From Deltaproteobacteria bacterium (GTDB lineage: Bacteria; JAEEML01): 5,586 nt of DNA. Every line of letters starts with the position of its first letter. The stretch's first letter is position 1. This document shows, in pieces, positions 1 through 5,542 of the stretch. The position numbers and the translations under genes are program-made. The stretch covers positions 1 through 5,586 of the forward strand of contig JAEEML010000109.1 of NCBI GenBank assembly GCA_016283195.1, in the 5' to 3' direction. The notes under the pieces were generated by a model, which saw only the letters and a list, made by a program, of their open reading frames with translations, had not been told where the DNA came from and ran no database searches.

Positions 1-1416
1 AAAAAGCAGCTGAGTAAAGCTTACGATAAGCCTCTCGATGAAATTTTTGCCGAATTTGAGATGACGCCCATCGCCTCGGCCTCCATCTCCCAGGTGCATA
101 AGGCCCGCTTAAAAAACGGCGATTTGGTGGCGGTAAAAATTCAGCGGCCGGAGCTTTTAAACGAGGTGCGGGCCGATATTGATATTCTCTACTATTTGGC
201 TCGCCTTTTGGAAGCCATTGTGGAAGCCAGCGGCTTTACCGCGCCGCGCAGCCTGGTAAAGGAATTTGAAGATTCTCTCTTAAAAGAGCTGGATTTTCGC
301 CGCGAAGTAGCCACGATAAAGCGCTTTTACGAAAATGCCATCGGCCGCGAAGGCGTTGTAATTCCGCAAGTTTACGATGATCTCTGCCGCGATGATGTCA
401 TTGTGATGGAATTTATTGAGGGCTATTCGCTACGCGAAGTCGATCCGCAAAAAGATCCGGAACTGGCCCATAAACTGGCGGCTATTGCCGTGGATACCAC
501 TCTGGCTCAGGTTTTTGCCGACGGCCTCTATCATGCCGACCCGCATCCCGGTAACCTTTTGGTGATGAAAGACGGGCGCATCGGCCTCCTCGATTTTGGC
601 GCTGTCGGTGAGCTCACTCCGCCCATGCGCGATACCTGTCTCGCCTTTTTAATGAGCATTGTTTTGCAAGATGCCGAGGCCATGACGCGCCTCATTTACC
701 GCATTACTACTTCCAATAAGCGCCTAGAAGTCCGCACTTTGCAAAATGAGTGCGCCGTTATTTTGCATCGCCATTTGATCCACGGCGGCAAATTGGGCGA
801 AATTTCCGTCACCCATGTTTTGCAGGATGTCTCCGATCTCATCACCGCCCATCAGCTCAAAGTGCCGCCGGAATACGCCCTCGTAATAAAGGCCGGCCTA
901 ACTATCGAAGGGGTGATGATGGCGCTTGACCCCAAGATGGATATTATCGAGCGCGCCCGCCCCTATTTGCAACAAGTGATGACCGAGCGTTTTTCGCCCA
1001 AAGATTTGAGCACCGCTCTCGCCAAAAACTTTTTTGACAGCACCGGCATTGTACAAGACGCCTATACCAGCCTGGCTCAGGTGCTCATGGATGTCGAACA
1101 TGGGCAACTGCATATAAATATCAGCAATCCGGAAGTAACAAAACTGCGCCGCAGCGTTGATACTCTGGGTTTGCTCATCTCTATTTGCCTCATTTCGGCT
1201 GCTTTCATCGTCGGCGCCTTTATTAATTTGCAGCAATACGATTTATCAGTTTACGGCATACCGGTTATTTCCATCATCGCTGTTTTAGTAGCAGCCGTCC
1301 TCTGCGGCGGCTCCATCATGTTTCTTTTGCTGCGCGACAGAGTGAAAAAGCCATCTCTCGCCGCCATAATCAAGCGCTTTCAAAAAGGCTCTAAAAAACG
1401 GGAACTTAAAAAGTGA
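1..1416 (+). CDS. UbiB/AarF/ABC1-family atypical kinase, 5' end missing
   Basis: The frame is open from base 1, and the residues before the ATG at base 61 (KPLDEIFAEFE) fit the UbiB family, so that ATG is internal and the true start is off the window. About 471 residues are visible; the N-terminal KxGQ motif of the family would lie upstream. Visible landmarks, counted from base 1, are the Ala/Ser-rich loop and QVH (about residues 23-33), the VAVK lysine K46, ELDFRRE, the hinge VIVMEFIEG, the catalytic-loop-like HADPHPGN (178-185) and the metal-binding DFG (198-200). Two C-terminal hydrophobic segments (about 390-412 and 419-445) anchor it in the membrane, as is usual for UbiB. Family members support ubiquinone or other isoprenoid-lipid metabolism and have ATPase-like activity; the exact substrate cannot be told here. 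It overlaps the next gene by four bases, so the two are probably translationally coupled. Confidence 0.93.
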   Translation, partial: KKQLSKAYDKPLDEIFAEFEMTPIASASISQVHKARLKNGDLVAVKIQRPELLNEVRADIDILYYLARLLEAIVEASGFTAPRSLVKEFEDSLLKELDFRREVATIKRFYENAIGREGVVIPQVYDDLCRDDVIVMEFIEGYSLREVDPQKDPELAHKLAAIAVDTTLAQVFADGLYHADPHPGNLLVMKDGRIGLLDFGAVGELTPPMRDTCLAFLMSIVLQDAEAMTRLIYRITTSNKRLEVRTLQNECAVILHRHLIHGGKLGEISVTHVLQDVSDLITAHQLKVPPEYALVIKAGLTIEGVMMALDPKMDIIERARPYLQQVMTERFSPKDLSTALAKNFFDSTGIVQDAYTSLAQVLMDVEHGQLHINISNPEVTKLRRSVDTLGLLISICLISAAFIVGAFINLQQYDLSVYGIPVISIIAVLVAAVLCGGSIMFLLLRDRVKKPSLAAIIKRFQKGSKKRELKK

Positions 1417-2084
1417 CAGAACCTGTTTTGGAGCTAAAGAACCTCTGTCTCACTTTTGGCGCTAAAGATATTTTAAAAAATATTTCCCTAAAAATAGCGC
1501 GCGGTGAGCTGGTGGGGCTAGTGGGCGGTGCCGGCAGCGGCAAGAGTTCACTGCTCAAAATCATTGCCGGTCTCTACAAGCTGACCGGCGGCACACTTAC
1601 TTATAATTTGCCGCCTAGGCAGCAAGAAATCGGCATGTCGTTTCAAAATAATGCCCTCTTTGATTTTTTAAATGTGGCCGAAAATGTGGCTTTTCCCTTA
1701 AGGCAAAAGCGCTGCTTTAGCGAAGAGGAAATAGCCGAGCGCACCCAAAAAATTTTGGCCGCTGTGGACCTCGCCGCTTTTGGTAATTATGCCCCCAAAG
1801 ATCTCTCCGGCGGTATGCAGCGGCGCGTGGGTATTGCCCGGGCGATGGTGCTAAATCCGCTAATAACCCTCTTTGACGACCCTTCGGCCGGCCTGGACCC
1901 GGTAACAAGTATGCGCATTTTTAAATTAATTGCCGATTATGCCGCTAAAAACCTGGCGGCGGCCATTGTTGTTTCCAGCGATGTGGTGACCCTTTGCACC
2001 ATCGTTAAGAGAGTAATTTGGCTGGAGAATGGGCAAATTGTCTTTGACGGCCCGCCGGAAAAAATAGATGTCAATCAGATTTGA
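1413..2084 (+). CDS. MlaF/Ttg2A-like ABC transporter ATPase with degenerate catalytic residues
   Basis: The 223-residue protein is an ABC nucleotide-binding domain. The Walker A is G38-GAGSGK-S45, the Q-loop glutamine is Q78 within SFQNNALFDFLNVAENVAFPLR (a segment typical of MlaF/Ttg2A), the signature is LSGGMQ (131-136), and the D-loop is GLD (160-162). Two key positions are altered: Walker B reads ITLFDDP, putting Asp156 where the catalytic Glu normally sits, and the switch region reads VVSSD, putting Ser189 where His is expected. It is also shorter than typical MlaF (about 250-270 residues), with a short segment before the Q-loop and almost no C-terminal tail. MlaF drives phospholipid movement between the membranes with MlaE permease and MlaD; neither partner is in the window. 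The start is GTG within the GTGA overlap with the upstream stop, with GGGAA at 1400-1404 as a ribosome site. Whether it hydrolyses ATP well is uncertain. Confidence 0.88.
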   Translation: MTEPVLELKNLCLTFGAKDILKNISLKIARGELVGLVGGAGSGKSSLLKIIAGLYKLTGGTLTYNLPPRQQEIGMSFQNNALFDFLNVAENVAFPLRQKRCFSEEEIAERTQKILAAVDLAAFGNYAPKDLSGGMQRRVGIARAMVLNPLITLFDDPSAGLDPVTSMRIFKLIADYAAKNLAAAIVVSSDVVTLCTIVKRVIWLENGQIVFDGPPEKIDVNQI

Positions 2085-2097
2085 TATTCTGGCTACT

Positions 2098-2117
2098 GCG
2101 CTCACAAAGCGCTTTTT
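2098..2117 (+). terminator. weak candidate intrinsic terminator of the rightward UbiB-MlaF-like transcript
   Basis: GCGCT (2098-2102) and AGCGC (2108-2112) form a 5-bp stem with a five-base loop, directly followed by TTTTT (2113-2117). It begins 13 bases after the ATPase stop codon and runs into the 3' end of the convergent HIT gene. The stem is short, so it may be inefficient. On the opposite strand no T-run follows, so it would serve only the rightward transcript. Confidence 0.4.
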
Positions 2118-2509
2118 ATGCGTGCGGCTATTTCGGCCAGTTCGTCACCGGCCGGTTGCGGTTTCCAGGGGGTTAAGAGGCCATCACCGCTCTTGCGCGG
2201 AATAATATGTACATGCACATGGGGCACCACTTGGCCGGCAGCACTGCCGTTATTTTGCAAAATATTTATGCCTTCCGGATTTAAAGCCTTTTTTATAGCC
2301 GCCGCCACTTTGCTGACAGCCCGAAAAAGGTTGCCCAGTTCATCGGCACTCATTTCACTGATTGTTTGCGCGTGTTTTTTGGGAATTACCAGGGTATGAC
2401 CGGGGCTCGCCGGGTTAACATCCATAAAAGCAATAGCCGTTTCATCCTCGTAAACAGTAGCACTTTTAATATCTTTGGCGGCTATTTTACAAAAAATACA
2501 ATCACTCAT
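2102..2509 (-). CDS. HIT-family (Hint/HinT-type) nucleotide hydrolase
   Basis: The 135-residue protein is a full-length single-domain histidine-triad protein. The N-terminal CIFC (C4, C7), together with H46 and H97, matches the zinc-site pattern of many bacterial Hint proteins. The core has FMDVNPASPGHTLVIPKKH (28-46) and the triad HVHVHII (97-103), in which the middle histidine H99 is the expected nucleophile. Hint proteins are cytosolic and hydrolyse nucleoside phosphoramidates and acyl-adenylates; the cellular substrate is often unknown. The ATG at 2509 is well supported by GAAAGG on the minus strand (bases 2522-2517), seven bases upstream. It is convergent with the ATPase gene (17-base gap) and divergent from pilM. 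I could not pick out a convincing promoter for it in 2510-2620. There is no evident functional link to the pilus genes; this is probably a housekeeping neighbour. Confidence 0.95.
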   Translation of the reverse strand: MSDCIFCKIAAKDIKSATVYEDETAIAFMDVNPASPGHTLVIPKKHAQTISEMSADELGNLFRAVSKVAAAIKKALNPEGINILQNNGSAAGQVVPHVHVHIIPRKSGDGLLTPWKPQPAGDELAEIAARIKSAL

Positions 2510-2545
2510 GTTTTTTCCTTTCTTTAATAAATTTGCGCCATTTTT

Positions 2546-2573
2546 TTGACCATGCCCAAAGCTCCGCTATATT
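2546..2573 (+). promoter_or_regulatory. sigma70-type promoter of the pilMNOP operon
   Basis: A -35 box TTGACC (2546-2551) and a -10 box TATATT (2568-2573) are separated by 16 bases; each matches the consensus at five of six positions. Transcription would be expected to start near 2580, leaving a leader of about 40 bases before the pilM ATG at 2621. No other promoter-like pair was seen within the downstream gene cluster. Confidence 0.65.
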
Positions 2574-2580
2574 GGCGGAG
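2562..2580. promoter_or_regulatory. inverted repeat spanning the -10 box, possible operator
   Basis: CTCCGC (2562-2567) and GCGGAG (2575-2580) are perfect inverted 6-mers flanking TATATTG, so the dyad is centred on the proposed -10 element. Because the repeat lies mainly upstream of the expected start site it would not be transcribed whole, which favours a DNA-binding site over an RNA hairpin. No known regulator motif was recognised, and a repeat this short may be chance. Confidence 0.35.
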
Positions 2581-2584
2581 AATA

Positions 2585-2608
2585 GTGGTGTAGCCTTTTC
2601 TACACTAC
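2585..2608 (+). promoter_or_regulatory. hairpin at the 5' end of the pilM leader
   Basis: Bases 2585-2593 pair with 2600-2608 in a 9-bp stem (one G-U pair) around a six-base loop, CCTTTT. The stem would begin about five bases from the predicted transcript start and ends right before the purine-rich ribosome site GAGGGAG (2609-2615), leaving that site unpaired. A 5'-terminal stem of this kind often protects a message from decay; a protein or RNA regulatory site is the alternative. No T-run follows, so it is not a terminator. Confidence 0.55.
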
Positions 2609-2620
2609 GAGGGAGTTATC

Positions 2621-3682
2621 ATGGCTGTCAAGCCGGTATTAGGATTGGATATTGGCTCAAATTCGGTAAAACTATGCCAATTAAAGCCCACAAAACAGGG
2701 CTGGCAACTACTTTCTCTGGGAGTAGCCCCCCTGCCACACGAAGCTATTGTCGATGGAGCGCTCATGAATTCCGGCGCGGTGGTGGATGCCATTATGGAA
2801 CTGGTGGCCACCAACAAAGTGCGCGAAAAGAATGCCGCCGTCTCCATCTCCGGGCACTCGGTGATTATCAAAAAAATTCCCATGAGCCAGATGAGCATGG
2901 AAGAGTTGGAAGAATCCATTCGCTGGGAAGCCGAGCAATTTATCCCCTTCGATATTGAAGATGTGAATATCGATGTGCAAATTGTCCGCGAAGAAACGGA
3001 GATGGCTAACCAAATGGAAGTGGTTTTGGTCGCCGCCAAAAAGGATATGATCAACGATTATACCTCCGTGGTGGTGGAAGCCGGTTTAAACCCGCTCATT
3101 TGCGATGTTGACGTTTTTGCCGTGCAAAATATGTTTGAGCACAATTACCCGAATTACGGCGACAACACCATCGCCATCGTCAATATCGGGGCCAGTAACG
3201 CCAATATCAATGTAGTGGCCGGCGGCATTCCTACCTTCACTCGCGATATCAGCTTCGGCGGCAATCAGTTTACCGAAGAACTGCAAAAAGAGCTGGGTAT
3301 CAGCTACGACGAAGCCGAAACAGTAAAACACGGCGGCCCGGATGCCGATGCCATTGCCAACAAAAACAACGCCGAACGTATTTTGGAAGGAGTGAGCGAA
3401 ACTTTCAGCATGGAGCTCCAGCGCTCACTGGAATTTTTCAGTGCCACCAGCACCGAGCGCCCGCTTTCCAAAATATTTCTCTCCGGCGGCAGCAGCCACC
3501 TAAAAAGCTTGCAAACAGTGATGAGCCATAAATTGGGACTCCCTATTGAGGTCATAGATCCTTTTAAAAATATCAATCTGGACCACCAGGGCGTCGATCG
3601 CGAATTTATCAAAAATGTTGGTCATGTGGCCGGAGTTGCCGTGGGCTTGGCGATGCGCGCCCCCGGCGACCGTTATCTATAA
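2621..3682 (+). CDS. pilM: type IV pilus inner-membrane platform protein PilM
   Basis: The 353-residue protein has the actin/FtsA-like fold pattern of PilM and the usual family length. The first phosphate motif is LGLDIGSNSVKL (about 7-18), the second is IVNIGASNANINVV (about 186-199), and the adenosine-side motif is LSGGSSHLKSL (from 287). The conserved WEAEQFIPFD and AAKKDMINDY segments are also present. PilM is cytoplasmic, binds nucleotide and docks on the short N-terminal tail of PilN, helping to join the pilus motor ATPases to the membrane complex. There is no signal peptide or membrane segment, as expected. The ATG at 2621 follows GAGGGAG (2609-2615) at normal spacing. It is the first gene of the pil operon and is preceded by its own promoter and a leader hairpin. 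Confidence 0.97.
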   Translation: MAVKPVLGLDIGSNSVKLCQLKPTKQGWQLLSLGVAPLPHEAIVDGALMNSGAVVDAIMELVATNKVREKNAAVSISGHSVIIKKIPMSQMSMEELEESIRWEAEQFIPFDIEDVNIDVQIVREETEMANQMEVVLVAAKKDMINDYTSVVVEAGLNPLICDVDVFAVQNMFEHNYPNYGDNTIAIVNIGASNANINVVAGGIPTFTRDISFGGNQFTEELQKELGISYDEAETVKHGGPDADAIANKNNAERILEGVSETFSMELQRSLEFFSATSTERPLSKIFLSGGSSHLKSLQTVMSHKLGLPIEVIDPFKNINLDHQGVDREFIKNVGHVAGVAVGLAMRAPGDRYL

Positions 3683-3697
3683 AGGCGGGGTATAGCT

Positions 3698-4282
3698 ATG
3701 CGGATGCGCATTAATTTACTGCCCACTAAATTCAGCAAAAAGCGGGCCCAGAATGTCCAAGAACTCATTATTATGGTCGTTATCTTGGTGGTAACACTTG
3801 CTGGGCTTTTTGTTTGGTATAAAGCTCTCGACAACAAGCTGACAACCGCTAAACGCAATGTAAGAGAGGTTCAAGCTCAGGTTGATAAGCTGAAACAAGA
3901 TATTGCCAAAGTCGATGAATTTAAGGCCAGCACCAAAGTTTTGGAAGACAAATTAAAAGTAATCGATGAGCTTAAAGCCAAAAAAACCGGGCCCGTTTTG
4001 GTGCTCGATGAACTGGCTACAGCCATTACCTTAACCGGCGATGTCTGGGTGCGCCGCCTAGTAGAAAAAGAAGGGGTAATGGAACTGCAAATGAGCTCCT
4101 TGCGCCAGGATAAAATATCCGACTTTATGCTGGCTCTCGAAAGCAAAGCGAAATTATTCCAAAATGTACGCCTCATCCTCACCGAGGCGCAAAAAGATAA
4201 AGACAAAGATGACACATATTACAACTTTACCGTTTCATGCGAGGTTCTCTACGGCGGCCAGCAGAAGCAAGAGCAGGAGTAG
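3698..4282 (+). CDS. pilN: type IV pilus inner-membrane protein PilN
   Basis: The 194-residue protein has the PilN layout. The cytoplasmic N-terminus carries INLLP (residues 5-9), the conserved peptide that inserts into the PilM groove. A single transmembrane helix follows (about 22-41), then a charged coiled-coil stretch (about 43-95) and a small periplasmic alpha/beta domain (about 100-187) that pairs with PilO. The ATG at 3698 has GGGG (3687-3690) seven bases upstream; a second in-frame ATG at 3704 would still keep INLLP but is less well spaced. The gene begins 15 bases after pilM and is in the same frame. The pairing of this tail with the adjacent pilM supports both assignments. Confidence 0.96.
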   Translation: MRMRINLLPTKFSKKRAQNVQELIIMVVILVVTLAGLFVWYKALDNKLTTAKRNVREVQAQVDKLKQDIAKVDEFKASTKVLEDKLKVIDELKAKKTGPVLVLDELATAITLTGDVWVRRLVEKEGVMELQMSSLRQDKISDFMLALESKAKLFQNVRLILTEAQKDKDKDDTYYNFTVSCEVLYGGQQKQEQE

Positions 4283-4291
4283 GAGTCTAAA

Positions 4292-4930
4292 GTGCAGGAA
4301 CAACTAGACAAAGTACTGGAGTTTTTGGAGAAGCTGACACCACAGCAAAAATGGGGCGGTCTGGCGGCTATTGTTGTCGTCCTCTGCGGCGCTTTTTACT
4401 ATTTCGTGGCGATGGATCTCTCGAGCAAAATCACCAAGGCGGAAAAAGATTACAACAGGATCAATGCCGAGCGCATCGAAAAAGAGAGCTATGCCAAGAA
4501 TCTGGCTCTTTATGAAGCCAAGTTTAACGAACTGCAGGGCAAATTGAAAAGAGCGCAAAATTTGTTGCCCGACAGCGACGAAGTGCCGGGGCTGCTCAGC
4601 AGTCTTTCCAGTCTTGGCGAAACAGTCGGCCTCACCATCGAGCGCTTTGTGCCCAAAGAAGAAGAGCTTTTCTCCTTTTATGCGGCTATTCCCTTTAACC
4701 TGACGGTGCACGGCAATTACCATGATATAGCCATGTATATAGATGCCATCAGCCGTTTGGACCGTATTGTCAATGTGAGCAATATTGAAATGAGCTCACC
4801 TAAAGTGGTCAACAAAAAAATTGTTTTGGATAGCCAGTTTATCATCACCACTTACCGTTTTCTTAAAGAGGGCGAGAGCGCCGATGCAGATAACGGAAAA
4901 GGGAAAAAAGGCAAGGGAGGTAAAAAATGA
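4292..4930 (+). CDS. pilO: type IV pilus inner-membrane protein PilO
   Basis: The 212-residue protein has a short cytoplasmic N-terminus, one transmembrane helix (about 22-40), a long charged coiled coil (about 44-92) ending near NLLPDSDEVPGLLSSL, and a periplasmic ferredoxin-like domain (about 100-190) with the typical LTVHGNYHDIAMYIDAISRLDRIVNV segment in it. PilO pairs with PilN in the inner membrane and contacts PilP, linking the motor platform to the secretin. The start is GTG at 4292, nine bases after the pilN stop, with AGGAG (4281-4285) six bases upstream; that ribosome site overlaps the pilN stop codon. The C-terminus is a Gly/Lys-rich tail whose codons also supply the ribosome site for pilP, and the stop overlaps the pilP start (ATGA). 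Confidence 0.95.
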   Translation: MQEQLDKVLEFLEKLTPQQKWGGLAAIVVVLCGAFYYFVAMDLSSKITKAEKDYNRINAERIEKESYAKNLALYEAKFNELQGKLKRAQNLLPDSDEVPGLLSSLSSLGETVGLTIERFVPKEEELFSFYAAIPFNLTVHGNYHDIAMYIDAISRLDRIVNVSNIEMSSPKVVNKKIVLDSQFIITTYRFLKEGESADADNGKGKKGKGGKK

Positions 4931-5478
4931 AGAGATTAAACGGCCGTAAGGCTCTTCTCTTTTTGCTGTTACCGCTTTGTTTTCTCTCTTTGAGCGCCTG
5001 TTCCGGCGGCTCCAAAAAGAAAAGCAATACCACCACCGCTGCTCCGGCCGCACCAGTAATAGAAACTCCGGCCGAACACCAGGAGCCGGTAGCCAAAGGG
5101 CCGCGTTACAGCTACAACCCCATTGGCAAACGCGACCCCTTTAAATCCTATTTGGAACTTGAAGAGGAAAATCGCCAGGTGATGGATAAAGGCAACGAAC
5201 GGCGAAAAAGCCCCTTGGAAAAATACACCTTCGATCAGCTTCGTCTTACGGCCATCATCAGCGGCACCAGCCGGCCGCTGGCCATGGTAGAAGACCCCAC
5301 TAATCAAGGGTGGACGGTGCATGTGGGAACACGTATCGGCAACAACGGCGGAAAAGTATCGGCTATTACTCGTAACGGTATCATTATTACCGAGGAATAT
5401 CGTGATGCTGCCGGCCGCAAAAGAAAGAACAAAGTTACTTTGTCAATGCCGGTGGAAGAACTTAGTTTAGGCCAATAA
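4927..5478 (+). CDS. pilP: type IV pilus assembly lipoprotein PilP
   Basis: The 183-residue protein begins with a basic, hydrophobic signal peptide ending in the lipobox LSAC, so Cys25 is the predicted lipidated first residue of the mature form. A disordered Lys/Thr/Ala/Pro-rich linker follows (about 26-58). Next comes the conserved PilP motif YNPIGKRDPF (63-72), then a beta-sandwich domain (about 93-178) containing LEKYTFDQLRLTAII, a VHVGTRIGNNGGKVSAI stretch and an EEYRDAAGRKRKNKVTLSM end. PilP bridges the PilN-PilO heterodimer of the inner membrane to the N-domains of the PilQ secretin. The ATG at 4927 overlaps the pilO stop and has GGGAGG (4915-4920) six bases upstream. Position +2 after the lipid cysteine is Ser, not Asp. 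Confidence 0.96.
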   Translation: MKRLNGRKALLFLLLPLCFLSLSACSGGSKKKSNTTTAAPAAPVIETPAEHQEPVAKGPRYSYNPIGKRDPFKSYLELEEENRQVMDKGNERRKSPLEKYTFDQLRLTAIISGTSRPLAMVEDPTNQGWTVHVGTRIGNNGGKVSAITRNGIIITEEYRDAAGRKRKNKVTLSMPVEELSLGQ

Positions 5479-5484
5479 TTTGAC

Positions 5485-5505
5485 CTTTTACCAAAGTGGT
5501 AAGAG
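5485..5505 (+). promoter_or_regulatory. hairpin P1 after the pilP stop codon
   Basis: Bases 5485-5493 pair with 5497-5505 in a 9-bp stem (one G-U pair) with a three-base AAG loop. It starts seven bases after the pilP stop, within reach of a terminating ribosome. Its 3' arm ends in AAGAG (5501-5505), which could instead pair with CTCTT (5510-5514). No T-run follows, so it is not an intrinsic terminator. Confidence 0.5.
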
Positions 5506-5507
5506 AC

Positions 5508-5536
5508 TTCTCTTGCGGCGGTGCCGCACTAGAGGA
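5508..5536 (+). promoter_or_regulatory. stem that can sequester the pilQ ribosome binding site
   Basis: TGCGGC (5514-5519) and GCCGCA (5523-5528) form a strong 6-bp GC-rich hairpin with a GGT loop. The stem can be extended: TTCTCT (5508-5513) pairs with AGAGGA (5531-5536, one G-U pair) across a two-base bulge (5529-5530). AGAGGA is the likely ribosome binding site for the ATG at 5543, so the extended stem would hide it. The CTCTT at 5510-5514 can alternatively pair with AAGAG at 5501-5505, which would free the site. This is read by eye; energies were not computed. Confidence 0.45.
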
Positions 5537-5542
5537 AAAGCG

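Noticed and set aside
61-63. ATG at base 61 as the start of the UbiB-like gene
   Set aside because: The frame is open back to base 1 and the upstream residues (KPLDEIFAEFE) fit the family just before the PIASASISQVH motif, so the ATG is internal.
898-1236. Minus-strand open frame inside the UbiB-like gene
   Set aside because: It is wholly inside a well-supported family gene, has no recognisable motif, and looks like a reverse-strand shadow; the same applies to the other antisense frames inside the pil genes.
2562-2608. Tandem-hairpin riboswitch (for example cyclic di-GMP) in the pilM leader
   Set aside because: The first arm lies over the -10 box and would probably not be transcribed, and no known riboswitch core sequence was recognised.
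2600-2615. Shared leader motif CACTA-GAGG before both pilM (2603-2613) and the gene at 5543 (5527-5535)
   Set aside because: The likeness is short and largely consists of the purine-rich ribosome site, so it is best explained by chance.
2533-2958. Open frame of 141 codons overlapping the pilM start
   Set aside because: It overlaps the pilM promoter and coding region in another frame, has no recognisable domain, and its composition is that of a shifted reading of pilM.
3704-3706. ATG at 3704 as the pilN start
   Set aside because: It would keep the INLLP motif, but the GGGG ribosome site is 13 bases away compared with seven for the ATG at 3698.
5480-5507. Separate promoter for pilQ using TTGACC at 5480-5485
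   Set aside because: The -35-like hexamer matches that of the pilM promoter, but 16-18 bases downstream there is only AGAGAC/GAGACT/AGACTT, with no -10-like sequence.
5485-5528. Intrinsic terminator between pilP and pilQ
   Set aside because: Stable stems are present but no T-run follows any of them, and the next gene has a good ribosome site right after.
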